A stretch of DNA of 13,810 bases, from positions 1 through 13,810 of the forward strand of contig JBFYSV010000129.1 in assembly GCA_041301185.1 (NCBI GenBank), read 5' to 3'. Numbering within the stretch: the stretch's first letter is position 1; every line of letters begins with the position of its first letter. Shown one piece after another: positions 7,715 to 12,943 of the stretch. The notes under the pieces were generated by a model that worked only from the letters and a program-made list of their open reading frames with translations, was not told the origin of the DNA and searched no databases. Origin of the DNA: JAQBDA01 sp041301185. Its GTDB lineage: Bacteria; Chloroflexota; Anaerolineae; Anaerolineales; UBA4823. Both the position numbers and the translations under genes were made by a program.

Positions 7715-8869
7715 TCACTTTGCCAGACCCAGCCGCTCTACTTCACCCTTCAGCCAGGTCCACAGGTCGCCTCCTGCCAGGACGAAATCATTGAGGTCTT
7801 TGGCGCCGGGCGGAGGGCGCACCGCCTCCACTCGCTCGCTCAGCTCCTGGAGGGTCTTCAGCCCGGCTTGCCCGGCAGGGTCGGCGTCGTAAGCCGCCAG
7901 GATGTGCTCCACGGACAGCAGGTAGGGGCCCCAGGTGGCTAAATCCGGGCGGTTGCCGGCGCTGCCCAGGGTGCACACGGCGATCACGTCCCTGACCTCC
8001 TGCCAGGCAATCAGGGCATCAAACTCGCCTTCGACGAAGAGAGCCAGCTCGCCGCCCCGCAGCTCACCTGCCCCATAGATCGCCCCGGTACGGTTGCCTT
8101 TCACCCCACGGTACTTGTTCACCGTCCCGCAGCGCGGGCAGGGGGTGCGCGCCGGCGCCGACTCGCCACAGCCCTGGCACTTGACTGGGTCGCCGGGCAG
8201 CAAGGCGATCTTCATATACCAGATCTGCTCCGCCTCCATGCAAGGGATCAGCACGCCGCGCGGAATGTAAAGACCAGCCTCACTCTTACCCTCACCCCCC
8301 TGCCCCTCTCCCTTCAGGGAGAGGGGAGCAATAGGGCGAGGCCGCACTCTCATCCCGCTCGAATAGCCTAGTCCCCAGTTGCGGATGGTGGCATCTTCTA
8401 GACCGCGCTGGCGCAGGTAAGCCAGGGCGCGGGCGCCCTCCCTACCCCACAGGTTACGCTCGCCGATCTGAATCGCCATGCGGGCTGCCGCCTGCCAGTC
8501 TTCCTCGGGCGGGCGGTAGGCGGGCAATGTTGCTGAGGCTGGTTCCCGGCGGCGGTCCAATTGGCTATACGCATTAATCTCGATCCCCCCTGCCAGTCGC
8601 TCGCACACCTCCTTGAACTCCAGCCCCGGCCACAGGCGCTCGCCATATTCAATCGCGTCCTTCCATTTCCCCTCGCTGCAACCCCGGCACAGCCACATAC
8701 CCCCTCCCGGATTGTACGGCTGGACATGGAACCGGTCTCGCCCGCCGCAAAACGGGCACGGACCAGCCCACTCGCCGCCGTTCGAGCTTGCCACCCGGCG
8801 CAGCGTGGTGCTCTGCTCGGCCAGGGCCAGTAAATTCACCTGTGCTTTCAATGCCTTTACGTCAATCAT
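7715..8869 (-). CDS. Plasmid/phage-type DNA primase (zinc finger plus Toprim)
   Basis: The protein has 384 residues. It would make RNA primers for lagging-strand or origin priming. The N-terminal CHC2-type zinc domain has PCPFCGGRDRFHV and WLCRGCSEG, with C38, C41, C61 and C64 as likely ligands. The Toprim core carries LFVEGEFDAL (E280) and AAYDADPAG (D328, D330), followed by PPGAKDLNDF (353-362), matching the conserved acidic Mg-binding residues of DnaG-like primases. A second zinc ribbon, CQGCGESAPARTPCPRCG (C231, C234, C244, C247), lies between the two domains. It is shorter than chromosomal DnaG (about 600 aa) and lacks the C-terminal DnaB-binding domain, as in mobile-element primases. 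Residues ~182-198 are encoded by a hairpin repeat. ATG 8869 is weakly supported (GGGGTGA upstream). It lies downstream of the RepA-like helicase. Confidence 0.88.
   Translation of the reverse strand: MIDVKALKAQVNLLALAEQSTTLRRVASSNGGEWAGPCPFCGGRDRFHVQPYNPGGGMWLCRGCSEGKWKDAIEYGERLWPGLEFKEVCERLAGGIEINAYSQLDRRREPASATLPAYRPPEEDWQAAARMAIQIGERNLWGREGARALAYLRQRGLEDATIRNWGLGYSSGMRVRPRPIAPLSLKGEGQGGEGKSEAGLYIPRGVLIPCMEAEQIWYMKIALLPGDPVKCQGCGESAPARTPCPRCGTVNKYRGVKGNRTGAIYGAGELRGGELALFVEGEFDALIAWQEVRDVIAVCTLGSAGNRPDLATWGPYLLSVEHILAAYDADPAGQAGLKTLQELSERVEAVRPPPGAKDLNDFVLAGGDLWTWLKGEVERLGLAK
8303..8326. repeat. GC-rich hairpin repeat embedded in the primase gene
   Basis: CCCCTCTCCC (8303-8312), loop TTCA, GGGAGAGGGG (8317-8326): a perfect 10-bp stem, preceded by CTCACCCCCCTG. 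This is a widespread intergenic repeat type in many bacterial genomes. Here it is in frame and codes for the primase linker around PLSLKGEGQGGEG. Confidence 0.7.
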
Positions 8870-8886
8870 CGTTTTTTCACCCCGCG

Positions 8887-8920
8887 CGCACTTACCCCCT
8901 TAAAGAGGGGGGTAAGTGCG
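8887..8920. promoter_or_regulatory. 13-bp inverted repeat upstream of the primase
   Basis: The arms at 8887-8899 and 8908-8920 are exact reverse complements (CGCACTTACCCCC / GGGGGTAAGTGCG) around an 8-nt loop. They carry one GTAAGTG unit on each strand and lie 18 bp upstream of the primase start. It could be an operator or part of an origin. Confidence 0.6.
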
Positions 8921-9362
8921 TGAGTGGCACCGGGCAGCGAGATGTAAGTGCCTGTAAATGGATGTAAATGAGTAAGTGAAAGACCTAAATTGTTCATAGT
9001 GGGAGAAGATGCTCTAAAACCGGCTTGATTTTGTGTCTGGATGGGAGATAAACACCGAATTGCTGGGGAATAAGGACCCCAGGCAAGCCGTGAGAGGGAT
9101 AAGTGTATTTCGGTGAGTTTTGGAAGCCGATCTGCGCCTGGCTGACAAGGCCGTAAATCGGTATAAGTGATGTAAGTGGAGCTAGATCGGTATCTGGCAG
9201 CATAAGATGTCGTCCAATCGCTGAGCAAGGACAGGATCAATGGCGGGACAGCGTTCAGCCAGTTCAGTATGCTGCCGGCGAGCGCCCGTAAGGCGTACCT
9301 GCTGGTTATGCCCGGGGTGTAAGTGGGTGTGAGTGAGGATGGCATGGGTGAGGATGTGTTCC

Positions 9363-9414
9363 GGTGTCAGGTGCGGGGTGCGAAGTTAAGTGTCAGGTGA
9401 TCCGGTGTCAGGTG
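9363..9414. repeat. GTGTCAGGTG direct repeat x3
   Basis: GGTGTCAGGTG occurs at 9363-9373 and 9404-9414, with AGTGTCAGGTG at 9389-9399. The first and third copies are preceded by CC. It adjoins the GTAAGTG array and may be part of it. Confidence 0.55.
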
Positions 9415-9513
9415 TAAGGTAAGTGCGATGTGCGGTAGGTAGACAAAAGCCCTTTGCGCTCTTTATTTCTTTGCGGTTCAATTGCCCTTCGACTGCGGCT
9501 CCATGGTGATAAT

Positions 9514-9577
9514 GCTCTTCTCTGTGTCTCCGTGGTGAAATGCTCTTCTCTATGCGCTCTGTGATCTCCGTGGTGAA
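9514..9577. repeat. CTCTGTG phrase tract immediately 3' of the helicase
   Basis: Two blocks (9514-9539 and 9542-9577) both begin GCTCTTCTCT and end CTCCGTGGTGAA. The second splits cleanly into 9-mers CTCTATGCG, CTCTGTGAT and CTCCGTGGT. The tract ends 7 bp before the helicase stop codon. Confidence 0.65.
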
Positions 9578-9583
9578 TCGCTC

Positions 9584-10741
9584 TTACGGGCGGCTGAAGA
9601 TCTTTTCGGTGTTGTTCTTACCGTTGGACATGATCAGCTTGCCAGTGGCAGTCATCCGGTCGATGCGGTCGCGGATGCGGTTGACGCCCACGTCTTTCAG
9701 CACATCCTTGACGGCTTTGGTTAGCTCGGTCTTGTTCAGGCTGGCGCCCAGCAGGGCGACCATGACCTCGCGCTCGATTGCTTCCCCGCTGCGGTTGTCC
9801 TCGGTAGCGATGCCGTAAAACTGGGCTGTCTCCATCTCGCCGCCGGGGCGGGGGTCGTAGGTGAACACGGCAGAGAAGGGCAGCACGTCCTCACCGCGCA
9901 CCTTGGTGGCTTTGATGCTGACCGTATCCGAAAGCTCCTCGCGCTCAACAAGCAGCGCCAGGTCGAGGGAGGCCTCAATGCTGGAGTGGCCGCGCAGGCT
10001 ATCGCCGGCGCGGCCGGTGTAGCCGGTACCCTTGCGCTGGTGGTGCACCAATACCACCGCCGCGCCGGTCTCCTCGGCCAGCTGGCGAAACTCGGACATC
10101 ACCGCCACCATATCGCCGCTGTTCTCGTCGGCGTCGCCGCTGACCACGCCCAGGTTATCCACCAGCACCAGCTGGATGTCTTTATCCTGCATGCGCAGCA
10201 GCAAGTTACCGATGGAGTTTTTATCGCCGGCGTTGAGCCAGGGGGAGGGCATGGAGTAATAGTACAAGGGGGTATCCGCGGGCAGGTTGCGGGCGCGGCC
10301 CAGCGCGCCGAAGCGGTCGTGGGTGCGCCGCCGCCCGTTGTCGAAGTCCAGCCACATGGTGGGGCACTGGCGGGTGGGGTAGCCGTGGCTCTGGTTGCCG
10401 TTGATCCAGGGAGCCGGGGGCAACCAGTCCATGCCGGCGGAGGCGCATACCGCCAGGTCGGCCAGGATGAAGCTCTTCAGCGTTCCGGGCGCGCCGTAGA
10501 CGATGTTCAGCGAGGGCAGGGCGAACAGACCCTGGGCAACGTACTCAACCGGCGGGCGCTCCAGGTAGGCGTCTTGCAGGGTGAAGACCTGCCAGGGATC
10601 GGGGTGATCCTCCGGTGAGGTCTCCAGCCCGGCTTGCTTTGGGTTGATCAGCGCAGAGTGGAACTGGCGCGTCTCGTCTGCATCCAGGCTGCGGACCGTC
10701 TCCAGCACAGTGCGTACTTTAGGGGTGATTATAATTTCCAT
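9584..10741 (-). CDS. RepA-like RecA-fold replicative helicase / AAA_25-type ATPase
   Basis: The protein has 385 residues. Walker A is GAPGTLKS (83-90), Walker B is LVLVDN (191-196), then LVHHQRKG (231-238) and GDSLRGHSSIEASLDLALL (246-264). Together these are the signature of RepA/RSF1010-type hexameric helicases and related mobile-element ATPases that unwind at a plasmid origin. The C-terminal ~65 residues (EREVMVALLGASLNKTELTK...) look like a winged-helix tail. No clear Shine-Dalgarno precedes ATG 10741; TTTGC is directly upstream, so translation may be weak, coupled or controlled. It lies upstream of the primase on the same strand, the usual partnership of unwinding and priming. An antisense RNA candidate is encoded opposite its leader. 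Confidence 0.85.
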   Translation of the reverse strand: MEIIITPKVRTVLETVRSLDADETRQFHSALINPKQAGLETSPEDHPDPWQVFTLQDAYLERPPVEYVAQGLFALPSLNIVYGAPGTLKSFILADLAVCASAGMDWLPPAPWINGNQSHGYPTRQCPTMWLDFDNGRRRTHDRFGALGRARNLPADTPLYYYSMPSPWLNAGDKNSIGNLLLRMQDKDIQLVLVDNLGVVSGDADENSGDMVAVMSEFRQLAEETGAAVVLVHHQRKGTGYTGRAGDSLRGHSSIEASLDLALLVEREELSDTVSIKATKVRGEDVLPFSAVFTYDPRPGGEMETAQFYGIATEDNRSGEAIEREVMVALLGASLNKTELTKAVKDVLKDVGVNRIRDRIDRMTATGKLIMSNGKNNTEKIFSRP

Positions 10742-10892
10742 GCAAACCGCATCGTCTGCCAGCCGGGTATGAGGCAGTTGCGGATGGGTATCGGGTTTCC
10801 AGGCCGCTTATCAGCGGACTCTAGCGAGCGGTGGCTCATGGAGCGGGTGCCGTTCCGGGCTGCCCAACCCGGTGCGGCGGCTTTCACTCAAC

Positions 10893-10921
10893 TTGCCTGG
10901 CTCGCAGAAACGTGATACAAT
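10893..10921 (+). promoter_or_regulatory. Promoter of the antisense RNA candidate
   Basis: -35 TTGCCT (10893-10898), 17-bp spacer, -10 TACAAT (10916-10921). The start would be near 10928. It points away from the helicase gene and opposes the cassette's transcription. Confidence 0.6.
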
Positions 10922-10927
10922 GCAGGG

Positions 10928-11009
10928 GTCAGTAGTTTTCGAAAAAACTTCGCTTCGGTTATCTCTGTGCCCCAGCCCGCATTTGCCCATGCCGGGCTGG
11001 CTGGTTTTT
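10928..11009 (+). ncRNA. ~80-nt antisense RNA candidate opposite the helicase leader
   Basis: The unit is bounded by a sigma70-like promoter just upstream and an intrinsic terminator at its end. Near its 5' end AGTTTT, loop CGAA, AAAACT forms a stem-loop (about 10934-10949), so the transcript would have two hairpins. No protein frame with a ribosome-binding site lies in it. It is complementary to the minus-strand transcript between the small regulator and the helicase. Small counter-transcribed RNAs of this size and position control replication-gene expression in many plasmids (CopA-type and others). I infer such a role here, but no family match was recognised. Confidence 0.5.
10972..11009 (+). 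terminator. Intrinsic terminator
   Basis: Stem CCAGCCCGCAT (10972-10982) pairs with ATGCCGGGCTGG (10989-11000), 11 bp with one bulged C and a 6-nt loop. CTGG and TTTTTAA (T-run 11005-11009) follow. This is the clearest terminator in the window. Confidence 0.75.
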
Positions 11010-11043
11010 AATCCGGGGGTGATCTTTTGATAAAATCTGTCAT
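11008..11043 (-). CDS. 11-codon possible leader peptide
   Basis: The frame is MTDFIKRSPPD, with GGAG seven nt before ATG 11043 and stop TAA at 11008-11010. It lies just after the small regulator gene and its hairpin, and its end overlaps the antisense RNA terminator on the other strand. Leader peptides under antisense RNA control precede rep genes in some plasmids, but the helicase start is 267 nt further on, so coupling would be indirect. It may be chance. Confidence 0.25.
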   Translation of the reverse strand: MTDFIKRSPPD

Positions 11044-11058
11044 TTAAGCGCTCCTTTT

Positions 11059-11076
11059 TTAGAACAAAAGTTCTAA
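11059..11076. promoter_or_regulatory. TTAGAAC-N4-GTTCTAA palindrome after the small regulator gene
   Basis: Seven-bp arms around AAAA lie 5 bp past the stop at 11081. On the minus strand the stem is followed by AAAAAA rather than T, so it is a poor terminator. The core GAAC-N4-GTTC matches the LexA box of Gram-positive-type SOS systems, so a regulatory site is possible. Confidence 0.4.
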
Positions 11077-11080
11077 TCTA

Positions 11081-11452
11081 TTATACTCCTTTTTCAAGGT
11101 CCAGGTAGTGTGCCAGGTCACTTAGCGAGATAATTTCTTCTGGCAGGTCGATCACATCCCCCTTTTGCAGGCGGCTGTGAAAGTAGAAGGTCAGGAACGC
11201 GATCACGTGGCCGCGGTGCATGCGGCTGTTGAAATGAGCCGAAAGGCTGCGCGCCAGCTCGTCCAGGGCGTCCAGCTCGTCTTCGGTCAGGGTGACGTGC
11301 ACCGGGCGGCGCGGGAAGGGGTTGGGCGGGCGGCCCTTGCCCCGTCGCGGGGTGGGATGCTTGGGAGGCTGCACCTCCAGCTCCAGCAAGCGCAACCAGG
11401 GGTACAGGTCGGTCTTATCGGTATCGCCGGGGTCTCGTATTTTCTTAGCCAT
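11081..11452 (-). CDS. Small basic protein, possible ribbon-helix-helix regulator
   Basis: The protein has 123 residues. A charged, Pro/Arg-rich N-terminal half (PRRGKGRPPNPFPRRP) is followed by a strand-like VHVTL (51-55), a helix EDELDALDELARSL (57-70) and a second helix GHVIAFLTFYFHSRL (81-95). That order is what ribbon-helix-helix DNA-binding proteins show, but the match is by shape only. The acidic tail (DLPEEIISLSDLAHYLDLEKGV) is unassigned. Position between an ATPase and a replicative helicase, next to a palindrome and a DnaA box, would suit a copy-control or partition protein. The start has only a weak GGA upstream. Function is not established. Confidence 0.6.
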   Translation of the reverse strand: MAKKIRDPGDTDKTDLYPWLRLLELEVQPPKHPTPRRGKGRPPNPFPRRPVHVTLTEDELDALDELARSLSAHFNSRMHRGHVIAFLTFYFHSRLQKGDVIDLPEEIISLSDLAHYLDLEKGV

Positions 11453-11462
11453 AAAATTCCAT

Positions 11463-11484
11463 TATTTTTATGTCCATAAAAATA
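11463..11484. repeat. AT-rich 10-bp inverted repeat
   Basis: TATTTTTATG, TC, CATAAAAATA (11463-11472 and 11475-11484) lies 10 bp upstream of the small regulator's start. It could be its operator or an unwinding element of an origin. Confidence 0.6.
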
Positions 11485-11516
11485 GACTCATCCCAAAAAA
11501 CGGGGTTTCTGGCCTG

Positions 11517-11542
11517 TTTAACCCCCATATATGGGGGTTAAA
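11517..11542. promoter_or_regulatory. Perfect 26-bp palindrome
   Basis: The half-site TTTAACCCCCATA is followed by its exact reverse complement, with no spacer. It lies 65 bp upstream of the small regulator's start and 3 bp from a DnaA box. A palindrome this long by chance is very unlikely, so it is a probable dimeric-protein binding site. Confidence 0.7.
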
Positions 11543-11545
11543 GCC

Positions 11546-11554
11546 TGTGGATAA
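11546..11554. promoter_or_regulatory. Consensus DnaA box
   Basis: TGTGGATAA is the exact reverse complement of TTATCCACA. It is followed by an AT-rich stretch (CTTTTTTTG). Together with the adjacent palindrome and repeats it supports a replication origin. Confidence 0.55.
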
Positions 11555-11589
11555 CTTTTTTTGAGGACGAAATCAAATAATGCAAACCA

Positions 11590-11623
11590 TTTTGCTGTCC
11601 GCCGGATTTTGTTGTCCGCCGGG
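11590..11623. repeat. 17-bp tandem repeat x2
   Basis: TTTTGCTGTCCGCCGGA (11590-11606) is followed directly by TTTTGTTGTCCGCCGGG (11607-11623), with two differences. It lies in the gap downstream of the AAA ATPase. Confidence 0.65.
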
Positions 11624-11675
11624 TTGGGGCGGGTTTCGTCAAGAACGCGGGAAGGATCAAGTACATGCTGGGCTT

Positions 11676-12533
11676 TCAGGCTGTCTCAGCGGCCTCGGCG
11701 CGCGGCGGCTGAGAATCGAGCAAGGCGGCGTGGACCACGGCGTTATCCGCCATGGCTTTCTTCTGGTAGCCCATCTCGTTGATCACCTTGGAGCACACCG
11801 CCACGATCTCGCGCGGGATACCCCGGGTGGCTTTCCACACCTCCAGGAAGGCGCTCTGGGTGAGCAAGGCGTCTTTGCGCCCCGCCACCGCGCAGCGGAA
11901 GCGGATCAGCTCCAGGGTGTCTTCCAGAGAGAGCGGGTTCAGGCGGAACCAGGCGTCCACCCGGCTGAGCACCTCCGGGCGCTGGTTGAAGATGCGCTGC
12001 AGCTCGGGCTGCCCGAAGAGGATCACCTGGGCCAGCTTCTGCGAGATATCGAAGTTGTAGATATGGTGTACCAGCGAGAGGGCGTCCGGCGCCATGAGCT
12101 GGGCGTCGTCCAGGATGACCACCACGTTGCGGCTCTGCTCTTTCTGGTCCACCAGGAAGCTCTCGAACTCGCGCCACTGCATGGTCATCCCTTTGCGTCG
12201 GTCCAGGTTGAGGGCGTAGCACACGTCGAGCAGGGCAGCATACTCCGATTCGTAGGCCGCGGTGTGGACGAAGACCACCTGGAAGTCGGATGGGTAGGTG
12301 CGGTAGATTGATTCCAGGCGGCGGGCGATGGTGCTCTTGCCCACCCCGAATCCGCCTTCCACCACCGCCAGGCCGCGGCGCTCCTCGATGACCTCCTGGA
12401 TGCTATCGAGCACATCGCCATGCTGGGCAGACAGGTACAGGAAGCGCGGGTCCGCCGAGCGGGAGAAGGGCTCTTCCGAGAAGCCTAACTCGCGCAAGAT
12501 GATCCGTCGCTGTGGGTCGCGCAATGTAGCCAT
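11676..12533 (-). CDS. ExeA/TniB-type AAA ATPase
   Basis: The protein has 285 residues. The family entry motif LGFSEEPFSRSADPRFLYLS (16-35) leads to Walker A GGFGVGKST (60-68), Walker B VVVILDDAQ (137-145), the family segment VILFGQPELQ (170-179), and ARG-finger-like FRLNPLSLEDTLELIRFR (196-213). This is the GspA/ExeA branch of P-loop ATPases, related to TniB and MuB-like DNA-transposition ATPases. The peptidoglycan-binding tail and membrane helix of true ExeA are absent, and no secretion genes are near, so a role in DNA mobilisation, loading or partition is more likely (inference). No transposase is in the window. The promoter is at 12592-12620. The ribosome-binding site is weak (AGAGACCT). 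Confidence 0.85.
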   Translation of the reverse strand: MATLRDPQRRIILRELGFSEEPFSRSADPRFLYLSAQHGDVLDSIQEVIEERRGLAVVEGGFGVGKSTIARRLESIYRTYPSDFQVVFVHTAAYESEYAALLDVCYALNLDRRKGMTMQWREFESFLVDQKEQSRNVVVILDDAQLMAPDALSLVHHIYNFDISQKLAQVILFGQPELQRIFNQRPEVLSRVDAWFRLNPLSLEDTLELIRFRCAVAGRKDALLTQSAFLEVWKATRGIPREIVAVCSKVINEMGYQKKAMADNAVVHAALLDSQPPRAEAAETA

Positions 12534-12579
12534 AGTAGGTCTCTTTTGCAGGGTTAGATAGGATTACAGGGTCTCTTGA

Positions 12580-12646
12580 CCAACCCGTTAAAGTTTACAC
12601 GCGATTATAACTGATGTCAATCGGGATTCGGAAACTTTAAGGTTGG
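12580..12646. promoter_or_regulatory. Inverted repeat bracketing the ATPase promoter
   Basis: The arms CCAACC-CG-TTAAAGTTT (12580-12596) and AAACTTTAAGGTTGG (12632-12646) are complementary over 15 bp with a 2-bp insertion. The inner arm overlaps the -10 and the outer arm lies just beyond the -35. This is the geometry of an operator for a dimer or tetramer that loops or blocks the promoter. Confidence 0.55.
12592..12620 (-). promoter_or_regulatory. Promoter of the AAA ATPase
   Basis: Minus strand: -35 TTGACA (12615-12620), 17-bp spacer, -10 TAAACT (12592-12597, 4/6). The leader would be about 50-55 nt to ATG 12533. It may drive the whole replication cassette. Confidence 0.6.
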
Positions 12647-12702
12647 CTGGATAGCGATGTAGGGTAGAATAGATGTTCTGGAATGGGATTTAAACATTGA
12701 AA

Positions 12703-12737
12703 CACGAAGAGCACGAAGGAAGACGAAGGGCACGAAG
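12703..12737. repeat. CACGAAG tract
   Basis: CACGAAG occurs at 12703, 12712 and 12731, with GACGAAG at 12722: four units at 9-10 bp spacing. It directly precedes copy A of the nested palindromic element. Confidence 0.65.
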
Positions 12738-12742
12738 GAAAA

Positions 12743-12834
12743 GCCGTCCACGAATGCGCCGAAGAGCGGTGCGCACGAATACACGAATGGGCGGCGGCTA
12801 ATATTCGTGTATTCGTGATCAATTCGTGGGCGGC
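12743..12834. repeat. Nested palindromic element, copy A (92 bp)
   Basis: Outer arms GCCGTCCACGAAT and ATTCGTGGGCGGC (12/13 complementary) enclose an inner perfect 15-bp pair, CACGAATACACGAAT (12774-12788) and ATTCGTGTATTCGTG (12803-12817). Copies B and C share the plan. Confidence 0.75.
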
Positions 12835-12848
12835 AGGTCTCATAATCA

Positions 12849-12940
12849 GCCATCCACGAATGTGCCAAGGAGCAGCGCGCACGAATACTTGAATGGGCGG
12901 CGGCTAATATTCGTGTATTCGTGATCAATTCGTGGATGGC
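12849..12940. repeat. Nested palindromic element, copy B (92 bp)
   Basis: Outer arms GCCATCCACGAAT and ATTCGTGGATGGC are perfect complements. The interior closely matches copy A, with the same length. It ends 3 bp before the stop of the GxxExxY gene. Confidence 0.75.
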
Positions 12941-12943
12941 TGG

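Larger units (their letters stand above)
8887..9425. repeat. GTAAGTG repeat array (iteron-like)
   Basis: Exact GTAAGTG occurs at 8912, 8944, 8972, 9172, 9319 and 9419 on the plus strand, and as its complement at 8889. Near matches are GTAAATG (8954, 8964), ATAAGTG (9099, 9163), GTGAGTG (8920, 9329) and TTAAGTG (9386). Several lie 8-10 bp apart (8944, 8954, 8964, 8972; 9319, 9329), about one helical turn. The array fills the 714-bp gap between helicase and primase. A 159-codon minus-strand frame (8866-9345) spans it but looks unlike a protein. Confidence 0.6.
10742..11080. other. Helicase leader region with structured RNA potential
   Basis: This 339-bp gap separates the small regulator gene (ends 11081) from the helicase start (10741). 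It contains the plus-strand antisense RNA unit (10893-11009), a short stem CCGCT/AGCGG (10804-10817), an 11-codon frame (11008-11043) and a GAAC-N4-GTTC palindrome (11059-11076). A 59-codon minus frame (10811-10990) has no ribosome-binding site and is not called. Confidence 0.55.
11463..11623. other. Candidate replication origin of the cassette
   Basis: Within 161 bp between the AAA ATPase and the small regulator lie an AT-rich inverted repeat, a perfect 26-bp palindrome, a consensus DnaA box, a T-run and a 17-bp tandem repeat. The nearby helicase and primase make an origin plausible. Function is inferred only from arrangement. Confidence 0.45.

Noticed and set aside
8866..9345. A 159-codon minus-strand frame ending in an ATGA overlap with the primase
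   Set aside because: The overlap looks operon-like, but there is no ribosome-binding site, the protein resembles no family and is rich in Ser/Thr/Leu/Pro, and the DNA is a GTAAGTG repeat array. Conservation in relatives would reverse this.
9986..10618. A 210-codon plus-strand frame
   Set aside because: It lies antisense to the RepA-like helicase and has biased Ala/Gly/Val/Gln composition without motifs.
10742..10915. Plus-strand end of a frame reading ERVPFRAAQPG...WLAET, possible gene remnant
   Set aside because: It looked vaguely like a protein tail but starts inside the helicase gene and has no independent start; not enough to call a pseudogene.
10811..10990. A 59-codon minus-strand frame ahead of the helicase
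   Set aside because: No ribosome-binding site and no recognised domain; it overlaps the antisense RNA and its terminator.
11580..12311. A 243-codon plus-strand frame
   Set aside because: It lies mainly antisense to the AAA ATPase, a usual by-product of GC-rich codons.
11676..12533. Tn7- or Tn5053-like transposon based on the TniB-type ATPase
   Set aside because: No transposase, target-selection protein or terminal repeats were seen in the window.
12617..12928. Minus-strand frames of 81-103 codons with repeated TNTRILAAAHS-type peptide
   Set aside because: They are translations of the two nested palindromic elements, which explains the internal repetition.
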